A DNA stretch of 64,000 bases from an uncultured Bryobacteraceae bacterium (GTDB lineage Bacteria > Acidobacteriota > Terriglobia > Bryobacterales > Bryobacteraceae), in NCBI GenBank assembly GCA_937924525.1, contig CALDSU010000010.1:166777-230776 (forward strand), in the 5' to 3' direction. The stretch's first letter is position 1; the number at the start of each line of letters is the position of its first letter. Under the pieces are notes generated by a model. It was not told the DNA's origin and made no database searches. It saw only the letters and a list, made by a program, of their open reading frames with translations. Positions 56,172-64,000 of this stretch are shown here, in pieces. A program made the translations under genes and the position numbers.

Positions 56172-57559
56172 ATACCTTATATAAGTTGGTTGCGTCTGTG
56201 GCGATTTTTGCTTTTGCCAGCGGCGCCGGCCAGGCGCCCGCTAGCGCCGGAATGAGCCTTCCGGATGCGGTAAAGTACGCGCTCGAACACTCGCCGGAAT
56301 TGAAGTCCGCCGAAGTGGAGATCGCGCGGCGGGAGGGCGTGACCACCGTAGCGCGTTCTTCCCGCCTGCCTCAATTGGATCTGGCCGCGGATGCAGCCCG
56401 CTCCCGCTTCGAGCGCGGCTATCCGGCCGGCACGCCGCCCGCGTTGCTTCGGTTCGACAACACTCTTTACACTGGGGCTGCTGAACTCAGGTTTCTCGCC
56501 TGGGACTTCCACAAGACCGAGATGGAGATCGCCGCCGCGCGGGAACGGGCGCAGGCTGCCCGTTCCACGGCCGAGCGGAAACAGCAGGAGATCATTTTCG
56601 ATACGGCGCGCCTGTTCTTGCAGTCGATGACGTACACGGACCTGATCCGGTCGGCCGAAGCGCGGATTGTCAGCCTGCAAGCACTTCTCGACCGGACGAA
56701 CAAGCTGGTCGACGCCGGGCGCGCCGTGCCGGTCGACGCCCTCAAGGTTCGCACCCGCCTTGCTCAAATTGAGAGCGATCTGGCCATGTTGAGATCCGCC
56801 CACCGCGCTAGCCTGAGTTCCTTAGCCGCCGTCATCGGCTATGACGGCGAGCTCCCGGAATTGTTGTATAGCCCGGCCACCGCCGCGTCGCCCACCCCGG
56901 AGGCCTCCGAGCCCGGACTGCTCCGGGACGCCCTCTCCTCCCGCCCGGAGATCCGTTCACAAGACCATGAGATTCACGCCGTTGAGCTGGCCTTATCGGC
57001 AGTGCGCAAATCCGCCTGGCCGCGAATCGATCTGCGGGCATCCGCTGTCCAGTACGGTTCCAACACTCCGGTGGGCTTCCCTCAGCTCATCGGAAAGATG
57101 CTGCCTTTGCTCGCCATCGACGCACGCTCGCCGGGCAACACCGCCACAGATTGGGTTCTCGGGGCTCACCTCTCGCTTCCCCTGTTTGATGGGAGCCGCC
57201 GGAAAGGACAGACGCAGGAGGCCTCGGCAAGATTGGAACAACTCCGCCTCGCCCGCCGCCAGTTGGAGTTGCGGATCAGCCGGGAAGTCCGTACAGCCCT
57301 GGCGGACCTCGAAAGCGCGCAGAGCCGCGTCACGGCGCTAAGAGACTCGGTCGCCGAAAGCGAGCGCGTGCTGCACGATGAGCGTCTCAAGTTTGAGGCC
57401 GGCCGCAGCGTAATCAACTTCGTCTTGGATGCGGAATCCGCCTTGTTGACCAGCCAGTCTCTTCTCTCGCAAGCGGAGCGGTCTGTCAGCATTGCCGAAT
57501 TGACGCTCGACCTGAGCCTCGGGCGCTTGCAAGCCAACCGGCTTCCGATTGGCAGATAA
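56168..57559 (+). CDS. TolC-family outer membrane channel
   Basis: A 463-residue outer membrane efflux protein. GTG start overlapping the permease stop. Signal peptide at 1-27 (LYKLVASVAIFAFASGAGQAP). Two repeated halves of long helices and barrel strands, with MSLPDAVKYALEHSPELKSAEVEIARRE at the beginning and the VILDAESALLTSQSLLSQAERS-like FVLDAESALLTSQSLLSQAE near the end. It is the exit duct of the tripartite pump and closes the operon. Confidence 0.92.
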   Translation: MNTLYKLVASVAIFAFASGAGQAPASAGMSLPDAVKYALEHSPELKSAEVEIARREGVTTVARSSRLPQLDLAADAARSRFERGYPAGTPPALLRFDNTLYTGAAELRFLAWDFHKTEMEIAAARERAQAARSTAERKQQEIIFDTARLFLQSMTYTDLIRSAEARIVSLQALLDRTNKLVDAGRAVPVDALKVRTRLAQIESDLAMLRSAHRASLSSLAAVIGYDGELPELLYSPATAASPTPEASEPGLLRDALSSRPEIRSQDHEIHAVELALSAVRKSAWPRIDLRASAVQYGSNTPVGFPQLIGKMLPLLAIDARSPGNTATDWVLGAHLSLPLFDGSRRKGQTQEASARLEQLRLARRQLELRISREVRTALADLESAQSRVTALRDSVAESERVLHDERLKFEAGRSVINFVLDAESALLTSQSLLSQAERSVSIAELTLDLSLGRLQANRLPIGR

Positions 57560-57696
57560 TCCCAAAGCATTTGCATGCATTCACCGGGAGATCGCACCCG
57601 AACCAGGCGCATTGGACCGCAGGCGAAAAAGTGGACTTGTCCCCATTTTGAGACAAACGGTTAAGACTCAAAATCCATTGAATGGAGAATTGAGTC

Positions 57697-58040
57697 ATGG
57701 GATTGTCTCGTAGGCAGTTCACGAAGGAATGCAAGCCGGCCGCGGTACGGCGGCTCGAACAGGGGATTTCGATCGCGGAAGCGGCCCGGGCGTCGGAGGT
57801 AAACCCAACGTTCTGCACCGCTGGCGGCGAGAGTTTCGCCAAGGGCCGAGCAATGCTTTCCCTGGCAACCGGACCAGGCGCTGGTCGGAGGGTCAGATCG
57901 CCGAACTGGAACGGAAGGTGGGGGAGCAAGCCCTGGAGATCGTTTTTTTGAAGGGGTGCTCGCAGCGCATCGAACAACAGCGGATGCTGCAGGCGTTGAC
58001 TGGAAATCCGCGGTCTACAGGAAGGTCTAAGAAGCGGTGA
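57697..58040 (+). pseudogene. IS3-family orfA, frameshifted
   Basis: Starts MGLSRRQFTKECKPAAVRRL, EQGISIAEAARASEVNP, a transposase helix-turn-helix of the IS3 OrfA type; after about 57815 the reading continues in another frame as LHRWRREFRQGPSNAF and IAELERKVGEQALEIVFLKG, the leucine-zipper end of OrfA. The frameshift inactivates it. Confidence 0.7.
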
Positions 58041-58440
58041 AGGCGGGCCGGCGACTGACGATTGAACGGATGGGGGAGTTGGGCCGGGTGAGCCGGTCCA
58101 GCTTCTACCGGTTCGGCGAGGAGGGAGCCGCGCCGTCGGACTGCCCCGCATCACGGCGGAACTGCGCCGTCAGGGCTGGCAAGTGAACCCCAAGCGGGTT
58201 CACCGTTTGCTGCAGGAAGACCACCTGCTGCGCCTCCGGAAGCGGAAGTTCGTGGTCACCACGGACTCCAACCACACACGCCGGGTGTACCCGAATCTGG
58301 CTGGCCAGATGACGCTAACCGGGATCGACCAACTGTGGGTGGCCGACATCACCTATGTCCGGCTGCGGGAGGAATTTGTGTTCCTGGTGGTACTCCTGGA
58401 CGCCCATTCGCGCCGGGTGATCGGTTGGGCGCTGGACCGC
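58037..58440 (+). pseudogene. IS3-family orfB, frameshifted and truncated
   Basis: Begins VKAGRRLTIERMGELGRVSRSSFYRF; then, after a frameshift near 58135, ITAELRRQGWQVNPKRVHRLLQEDHLL and the integrase core GIDQLWVADITYVRL (first catalytic Asp) and VVLLDAHSRRVIGWALD (second Asp). The sequence stops at the second Asp region, so the third catalytic residue (Glu) is absent. Confidence 0.7.
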
Positions 58441-58649
58441 CTTCGGCGCTTGCGAGAAATGACCACCCCTGCTTTCCAAAACTGACCCACGCTATCTGAA
58501 CTGGCCCCACCCGGCGGGTCCGAGCGCGGTGACGACGATGGATCGTCACGATGTCAAAGGTCGGGAAGAGATCGTGTACTATCCGCCGCCGCTGGTTCCG
58601 GCCGCCTCCGCGCCGGGTACAGACAGCGTCGCCGGTGCTGTGTTACTCG

Positions 58650-59402
58650 CGATTGTTGTTCTTTCAGTGTTACCCATCCTTCCAAAGCTTCGACTGCAAG
58701 GTGGATCTCACCGAGGCGCTACGCTATTTCGGCGGGGCGGCCGGGCGGGTAATGATCGACAACACGCACGTCGTGGTGCTGCGCGGCAGCGGGCGCGCCA
58801 TGATTCCGGTACCCGAAGTGGCGGCTTTCGGCGAGCGTTTCGGCTTCCGCTTCGAGGCCCACGAGATCGGCGACGCCAACCGTTCGGGGCGCGTAGAACG
58901 GCCCTTGCACTTCATCGAGGGAAATTTCTTGGCCGGGCGCACGTTCTCCAGTTGGGAGGATCGGAACCAGCCGGCGCGAGAATGGTGCGAAAAGCTCAAC
59001 TCCACTTACAACAAACATCTGCGCGCGAATTCCGCGCGAGTGATTCGCCCTCGAGCGGCTGTATCTGAAACACTTGCCGGCCTGGATCCCGGGGGGCTAC
59101 CGGCTGCACCAAAGCACGGTGGATGTGGAAGGCTATGTGGCTCTGTATACCAATCGCTACTCAGTTCCGGTGGACGGGATCGGACGCCGGGTGGAGGTGC
59201 GGGAGACCAAGGACAAGATCGAGATTCAACTGGATGCCCGCCATGGGGTGGCTTACGCGCGCGCCGCCGAGGCCGAGCATCAGCGGGTGACGCGCGCCGA
59301 GCACCGGCCGCCGCGCGGCCAGGGTATCCCCCGGCGGCCCGATCTCCACCCCGAGGAAAAGGGCTTTCTGGCGGCCGTGCCCAAAATGGCCGGCTACGTG
59401 AT
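58650..59402 (+). pseudogene. istA: IS21 istA remnant, frameshifted
   Basis: Frame one (58680-59037) carries the catalytic core end MIDNTHVVVLRGSGRAMIPV and VERPLHFIEGNFLAGRTFSSW (Asp and Glu of the DDE centre). Frame two (59045-59402) carries LPAWIPGGYRLHQSTVDVEG, NRYSVPVDGIGRRVEV. The N-terminal third is missing and a frameshift near 59040 separates the parts. Confidence 0.65.
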
Positions 59403-59640
59403 GATAGCGCTCCTCGATCAGCTTGAAGAAGATGTTACTCCGTTCGGGTGTGAGGTGGACATACCCCAACTCGTCGATCAGCACGACGGCTAGGTGGGCG
59501 GGCCAAACGATTCAGGAACCGCCGCGTGGAGCGGTCGGCCAGCGACGCATACATCTCATCGAACAGGTCTTGCGCTCGGATAAACTAGCAACGGTAGCCC
59601 TTCTCCAGAGCCTTCAACAGCAGGCTCGTCACTCGACGAT
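59398..59640 (-). pseudogene. istB: IS21 istB fragment, inverted
   Basis: Minus-strand codons from about 59640: SLLLKALEKGYRC, stop, FIRAQDLFDEMYASLADRS, RRFLNRLARPP, then in another frame LIDELGYVHLTPERSNIFFKLIEERYHH (Walker B region; 59484-59398). Contains a stop codon and a shift. It points against istA, which is not the normal IS21 order, indicating rearrangement. Confidence 0.6.
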
Positions 59641-59778
59641 CATTACGACCAAGCTAGTCCATGGCAAGTGGCACAACGTTCTCGGCAACAAGTCGATGGT
59701 GGACGCCTTGCCGAGCCGCGTCCGGCATGACTGCGACACGGTGAGCAGCGACGGCCCCTCGCGGCGCGAGCCGCAAGG

Positions 59779-60090
59779 GTGAGGAGCAACCCGTGGAAGA
59801 ACCGCTCCACCGCCGGGAAAAGTACATCCAAAGAGTCCTTGGCGCTCATCCTGCGCCCCCCGGGGACGACGGGAGCGATCTGCCGTCCGGACCGCCTCCT
59901 AGCGGCCCAAGTGTACGCGCGCGGAGTACCGCGCCGAGCGGTGGAAAACGCCTTGGTGCTCGCCGCGTCGCGCCGGCTGATGCGCCCCGCGGACGCTGCG
60001 CCGCTGGCGGCCGTTCGCTCTCTGGCCTACTTCTTGCCGGTGATCGAGGAGGTGCTCGAATCACGCGTCAGCCAGGATTACTTCGAGTAG
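59779..60090 (+). pseudogene. Unrecognised ORF inside the IS21-like remnant
   Basis: A 103-codon frame. Its second half (RRAVENALVLAASRRLMRPADAAPLAAVRSLAYFLPVIEEVLESRVSQDYFE) looks protein-coding and helical, the first half does not. I do not recognise a family; it is probably the end of another decayed gene carried by or next to the element. Confidence 0.3.
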
Positions 60091-60712
60091 CTGCGTCACC
60101 AACTCCGTCATTTCCTCGAAACCGCCAACACCCTCTGACGCGGGACTGTCACGCCTCCGGCGCGGATGATGGGAAGGCAACTCGCACGCCTCCGGCGCGG
60201 GTGATGACGTGCCCCGCTGCTTTCTTCTCGTCTCGAAGTCCCATTCCCAAAGTCCGTTCTTCTCGTGGGTCAATTCTGCCAAGCGCTACTGGGTCAGTTC
60301 TGGCGAGCGCCGAAGGGTCCTCGACTTTGTAATGTCCGCGCCAGCAGGCGCGGTCAAAAGGATGGACGGCCCGCTTGCGGAAAGCGCGTCAGGCGTGGGT
60401 CAAGTAGCGAAACGATTTCGGGCCAGCCCTGGCACCGCTTGGGTGCGCAGGCGAACCGCGTCCCGCAGCGCTTCCAGACAACCGGCGCGCACAGCTCCAG
60501 CCCCTGGAGATGGGGAAAAGTAGGAGAGCACGACCGCAGACGTTGAAAAGCGCAGCGCCGAATCCAGATGACTCCTCAGCGTAACGCGGATGGAGAGCAT
60601 TGCTTCTACTGGATTCGGGAGCTCGCGGGGGATCGACAATGGCCGGCGAACTCCGCAGCGAGCCTGAAATGCGGCTGCCTGTTTGTTCTCGTTTCGTATA
60701 GACTGCGGCGCA
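60091..60712. other. Non-coding stretch with short repeats
   Basis: 622 bases between the mobile remnant and the end of the metalloprotease-like gene. It contains a two-copy direct repeat (60150-60206), the right terminal repeats of the IS21-like element (to 60316), and no recognisable gene in the last 400 bases. Confidence 0.4.
60150..60206. repeat. Two-copy direct repeat, period 35
   Basis: The block CACGCCTCCGGCGCGGATG (60150) recurs with one substitution at 60185, spacing 35 bases; the identity extends over 22 positions. Too short to assign a role. Confidence 0.4.
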
Positions 60713-63700
60713 CTACCTGGAAAACCGTATGTCAATGACGTTGCCGGAGGTGACTGTGAACCCGGTGTAAGAAACCGTGCGTTGCATCACGATTTCGCCC
60801 TTCGCGTTGATGTCCCGGCGAATCGTTGTGCCTCTGATGGAGGCGGGCAAGGAGCCCCCGGCCGTGGCCTTGAATTGAAACACCTTAGAGTTTTCATCGT
60901 AGACTTTGTAGTTGCTATACGACAGATCCACGCCGCCAATCGTGAGCGTCACATCGTCCTGGGTTTCATGTGTCCCGCTATCCGACTTGCGGGATGCTTT
61001 CCGCTTTAGTGTCAGGTTGAGCTGTAACAATTTTGTACCAGTTGGATTGAACAGCGCGGAAATCGTAAAATCCAGCGGCGTTTTATCCCGGTCGTCGTAG
61101 TCGGGAACAAAGGGTGTGAAGTAGCCTACCGACTTCTGGCCATTTCCGCTGAAGTTGGTTCCCAAAAAAGATCCCCCGAATGTAGCTGGGCCAAACGGGC
61201 CGCAGGTGCCGCCCGTGCACGTTACCTGAGCCGAAACGTTTACCGAAACCGAACGCGACTGGCCAAGCCACGCCATGATGTCTTCGCCCAAAGTGGCGGA
61301 CAACGAAACGGAGGTGGAACCAGTGTAGGGCGCCACGGCGCGGGACTGGTAGAGAAGAGCAAACAGGATGCCGCCGTTCGTTGTCAATTGGCCGCCGTTG
61401 GCATAGGCATAACTTCCCGTGAAGCTTTGGACGAACTCGAAGTTGGAACCTGCCAGGCGGTACAGATGCACGCCAGCCTTGCCAGTCGGATCCGTCAGTT
61501 TCAACTTCAGCGGCACGGCGTTGTCGAGCGGGGAATTCCACTTGCGAAAAACAAGGAACACCGGATGGACGGAAAGATCGCCCATGTTGATCGACAGAGT
61601 TTGCGTTGCCTGGTCCGGGCCGGCGAATTCCAAAGTGTTCGATCCGCCCTGAAAACCCAGCCAGGCGCTGCCGGGAAAGCTGTGATTGGGGTAAATTTTG
61701 CTTTCGGCCAGGTTCTTGGCGAATGTGCTCCATCTGGAACTGAGGGCCGGATGGGCGAGCGTTAGGGCTTCTGTGGGACTGTATCGAGAGGAATCGTAGA
61801 GGTATCCCGAACTCTTTTCCCCCATTAATTTGATTACGTTCGCCACCAGGGTTCCGCCGGTGTCTTGCGTAAGCGGATCGAGGAATTCGAGCAACGCGGC
61901 GGCGGCGTACCCGTGCGACCGCGCAGCGCTGGCATCCCACCAGCCTGGCTGTACTTCCAGCGGCGTGTTCAACAGATTCCCGAAATTGTTGCGCACGTTG
62001 GGGGGCACGTAATCCGCGCCGCCCGCCAAGGCGCGTTCGAACCAGGTGGCCGAGGCCTCCAGCATCCATAACCAGGGGCTGTGGCTCAGGGTCCGGCGCG
62101 TCCTTCCCCGCGGATCGTAAAGCCCCTGGACAATATGCATTAATTCATGGCCGGCGGTAATGCATGCCTCGGAAATGTTCGCGGAACTCGTTAGCCTGTC
62201 CAGGTTAATGGTCAGACCGACGTTTTGATCGCCCCAGAGGTCGGACTCCGATGCGCCGATGTTGTCGCTGTCCTCCATGAAGAGTTTTGCCAGGCGGCTC
62301 TGGTAGGAATAGAGAAACACCGGAATTTCCGTCTTGCGCCGCGACGTCTCCAGGCCCATCGAGCCCAACCGCGTCCAGGCGCGGTCCAGGCAAGCGGCAA
62401 CCGAACGCGCCTGGTTGTAGGCGCCTTCGGGAGCGTAGATCCGGAAACGGCCGGAATCGGAAGTGTGCCATTTTAGACCGGCGATCGCCCAGACCATGTG
62501 GCTCAAGCTGCCGCTCTGGACAATGGCGGTTCTAGGGGCGTTCGCGGCCTTCGTTGCCTGGACCGGCAGGCTGCTGCCGTCTTCCGGCAGGGCCGGCAAG
62601 GTGACGGTCAGCAGGCCATCTTTGACCGTCCCCGGAATTCCTTTGGGCGCCTCGCCCACCGATTGATCTCCATATGGGGCCAGAAAGGCCACCACATCGT
62701 CGCCCGGAGCAACGCCGGCTCGAACTGGCAGCCTCAATGTCAGCGACGCCGAGTAGCTGGCCGGTATACCGCTAATTCTATAAGTATCCGTAGCGCGCCC
62801 CGTGCTTTCGGGCGGCGGAACGGTAATCCGCAGGATTTCTATGGCCGTTTCGCTGCGAAATGCGTTCGGCGGAATTTGGAGCGACACTCCGCCCCCGGAG
62901 ACCGTGCCGCCGCCGGCTCCAATCTGCCGCGTAGCCAAGGTTTCCGACGGGTAGTCTACGGGAATCGCGACGCCAGACTGGGACGCGCGGCCTGCCGCTG
63001 TCACCACGATCGGCTGCAGGCCCGGCGGCGCGTCGGCGGGCACTTGGAAATTGATCTGATACAGGCCCGCGAAACCGGGCGCGGCGCCCGCAAAATAAGG
63101 CCTCACCGTTTTCCCGCCGACCAATACGGACACGTCCGCCTTCGCCAGGTTCAGAGGACCGTATTGCCCGGTGTCGCCACCGGGATGTCCTTCCCGGAGC
63201 GGAGGATCGACGACCCCTAGGCCCGTCAGCCACAGGATGGCCCACTCGCCGGGCCGCAGGGGAAGAGCGTTAGCCACGGGAGTGTAATCTGAGTGCAGCG
63301 TGATGGGTTGCCCGCGTCCGTCCAGGGTCCAGGTGAACAGTTTGGGCGATGCTGCGACGACATTCACCGTCTCCTCGCGCGATACCCCGGCCGAATTTCG
63401 GACCCGGACGCGGACCGCCCCGCTCACTCCGTAAGGAAGTTGCGCGTTGATCTGACCTGAAGAAACCATAAAGAGCGGCGCCAGAATGGGGGGTCCGGAG
63501 GTCGGCAGCACCTCCACTTGGACTCCTCCTAAGGTGGTGGGAACCGGTATCCGGTCGTTCACCACAACTCCGCTCGCGAAACCCGAACCCCAAAGTGAGA
63601 TGATGCTGCCGGGAGCGATTTCCGGCGTATAATCGGCCGCATTCACTACGCCGCCGACGGAAAGGACGGGAACGCTTTGGGCTGAGGCTGTAAGCTGCAA

Positions 63701-63784
63701 AACCCCACATAGAAAAACACCCATGACACCCGCCAAAACAGAACGTATCCTTTGCTGTAAGAGCAAGTTACCGTTGTCTCGCAT
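60713..63784 (-). CDS. Secreted TIGR03437-domain protein with ZU5-like and gluzincin metalloprotease-like domains
   Basis: A 1023-residue protein. Signal peptide at about 14-36 (LAGVMGVFLCGVLQLTASAQ). Residues 45-280 are a full TIGR03437 domain: GGVVNAADYTPEIAPGSIIS, LWGSGFASGV, SSGQINAQLPYGVSG and LYQINFQVPADAPPGLQPIV. Residues about 285-400 look like a ZU5-type beta domain (GGGTVSGGGVSLQIPPNAF). A protease-like core follows: the zinc motif HELMH (546-550) in ITAGHELMHIVQG and a downstream glutamate E576 in WLWMLEASATWFERAL, as in gluzincins. The rest (590-1023) is beta-rich and unrecognised. It is probably an exported enzyme of the cell surface or medium. Its target is unknown, and no neighbouring gene hints at one. 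Confidence 0.75.
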   Translation of the reverse strand: MRDNGNLLLQQRIRSVLAGVMGVFLCGVLQLTASAQSVPVLSVGGVVNAADYTPEIAPGSIISLWGSGFASGVVVNDRIPVPTTLGGVQVEVLPTSGPPILAPLFMVSSGQINAQLPYGVSGAVRVRVRNSAGVSREETVNVVAASPKLFTWTLDGRGQPITLHSDYTPVANALPLRPGEWAILWLTGLGVVDPPLREGHPGGDTGQYGPLNLAKADVSVLVGGKTVRPYFAGAAPGFAGLYQINFQVPADAPPGLQPIVVTAAGRASQSGVAIPVDYPSETLATRQIGAGGGTVSGGGVSLQIPPNAFRSETAIEILRITVPPPESTGRATDTYRISGIPASYSASLTLRLPVRAGVAPGDDVVAFLAPYGDQSVGEAPKGIPGTVKDGLLTVTLPALPEDGSSLPVQATKAANAPRTAIVQSGSLSHMVWAIAGLKWHTSDSGRFRIYAPEGAYNQARSVAACLDRAWTRLGSMGLETSRRKTEIPVFLYSYQSRLAKLFMEDSDNIGASESDLWGDQNVGLTINLDRLTSSANISEACITAGHELMHIVQGLYDPRGRTRRTLSHSPWLWMLEASATWFERALAGGADYVPPNVRNNFGNLLNTPLEVQPGWWDASAARSHGYAAAALLEFLDPLTQDTGGTLVANVIKLMGEKSSGYLYDSSRYSPTEALTLAHPALSSRWSTFAKNLAESKIYPNHSFPGSAWLGFQGGSNTLEFAGPDQATQTLSINMGDLSVHPVFLVFRKWNSPLDNAVPLKLKLTDPTGKAGVHLYRLAGSNFEFVQSFTGSYAYANGGQLTTNGGILFALLYQSRAVAPYTGSTSVSLSATLGEDIMAWLGQSRSVSVNVSAQVTCTGGTCGPFGPATFGGSFLGTNFSGNGQKSVGYFTPFVPDYDDRDKTPLDFTISALFNPTGTKLLQLNLTLKRKASRKSDSGTHETQDDVTLTIGGVDLSYSNYKVYDENSKVFQFKATAGGSLPASIRGTTIRRDINAKGEIVMQRTVSYTGFTVTSGNVIDIRFSR

Positions 63785-63815
63785 AGCAAATTACCTCCAG
63801 AGATCTCGATCGTAG

Positions 63816-64000
63816 GACCGGCGCACACACCTGTCAAGGCCACTTGGTCTTAGAAGCTGCGACCGCGGCCATCGCGAACTGCCCATCGAAGCCCGCTTTG
63901 TCGGGCGCGTGGTGCAGACCACCGCCCGGGAGATCATCGAAGTGAAATTGCAGGAGATTGACCAAACCGAAAAGGTCCTCCTGGTTGAGCGAACGGATGG
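63816..64000 (+). CDS. Possible partial gene running off the window
   Basis: A frame open from 63816 to the end. The part from 63861, RGHRELPIEARFVGRVVQTT and AREIIEVKLQEIDQTEKVLL, looks coding by composition and pattern. No start codon with a ribosome site is visible, and the family is not recognised. It could equally be a gene remnant. Confidence 0.25.

Larger units (their letters stand above)
57632..58440 (+). mobile_element. IS3-family insertion-sequence remnant
   Basis: An IS150/IS3-like element. The probable left terminal repeat begins TGGACTTGTCCCCATTTTG at 57632. It contains decayed orfA and orfB and stops exactly where the IS21-like remnant begins (58440). The right end of IS3 is not found. 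It lies 73 bases downstream of the TolC gene and delimits the operon on this side. Confidence 0.6.
58440..60316 (+). mobile_element. IS21-like element remnant with terminal repeats
   Basis: Its left end CCTTCGGCGCTTGCGAGAA (from 58440) and its right end, read on the other strand from 60316 as CCTTCGGCGCTCGCCAGAA, match at 17 of 19 positions as inverted repeats. Both ends then carry several AACTGACCCA-type sub-repeats (58460-58505 and 60266-60300), the multiple terminal sites of IS21. Inside are decayed istA and an inverted istB piece. It cuts the IS3 orfB. Confidence 0.6.

Noticed and set aside
57560..57590. TGCATGCA palindrome after the TolC gene as terminator
   Set aside because: Only a short self-complementary octamer with no stem-loop of useful length and no T tract.
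60150..60206. Possible CRISPR array
   Set aside because: Only two repeat copies with a 13-base gap; no cas genes and no regular series.

Overview
The window looks like chromosomal DNA of an Acidobacteriota member, most likely of the Solibacter/Bryobacter branch. The DNA is GC-rich, there is an Oar-like TonB receptor with an N-terminal carboxypeptidase-regulatory domain, there are secreted proteins with the Solibacter-type TIGR03437 repeat domain, and there are many secreted carbohydrate-active or beta-helix proteins. Taxonomy is inferred from gene content only. I see no rRNA, tRNA or CRISPR array.

Positions 1-9.8 kb: hisI; an alginate-export-like porin; a VOC protein; a GH29 fucosidase; gyrA; and a type II secretion/pilus-like set of two pseudopilins and a secretin carrying a C-terminal cohesin-like domain. 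Positions 9.9-16.4 kb: a tight forward run smpB-pepA-cobA/hemD-lipoprotein-geranylgeranyl-reductase-like-hemL with stop/start overlaps (tetrapyrrole synthesis), then a 49-residue zinc-ribbon ORF. Positions 16.4-23.7 kb: a secreted beta-helix protein, an AraC regulator divergent from a TonB-dependent receptor, and a PHP-domain protein. Positions 23.8-31.2 kb: gltBD divergent from a LysR regulator followed by a cysteine-cluster protein.

Positions 31.3-35.5 kb are partly decayed: an esterase fragment, a thiol-dioxygenase-like cupin broken at homopolymers, an unknown ORF with a G10 tract, a palindromic element, and an FAD-dependent oxidoreductase whose C-terminal domain lies in another frame. Positions 35.5-44.9 kb return to core genes: a sensor kinase with two OmpR-type regulators, an enolase-superfamily enzyme, folP, a small conserved-looking ORF, a dGTPase-like HD protein, TPR proteins, and an RsbV/RsbW-like pair.

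Positions 44.9-60.7 kb are an accessory region. Remnants (DUF2924, a TIGR03437-like half gene, IS21 istA/istB pieces) precede an apparently intact six-gene operon FmdE-TauE/SafE-ArsR-RND adaptor-RND permease-TolC (49.8-57.6 kb), whose last five genes are joined by 4-base overlaps or short gaps and which has a dyad operator upstream. Behind it lies an IS3 remnant cut by an IS21-like remnant with recognisable terminal repeats. The window closes with a large secreted TIGR03437/ZU5-like/gluzincin metalloprotease-like protein (60.7-63.8 kb).

The best candidate for a poorly described system is the ArsR-controlled FmdE/TauE/RND operon, because a CxC-type metalloid/thiol sensor, an FmdE domain protein, a sulfite/organosulfonate-type exporter and a complete tripartite pump are packed together on what looks like a mobile island.
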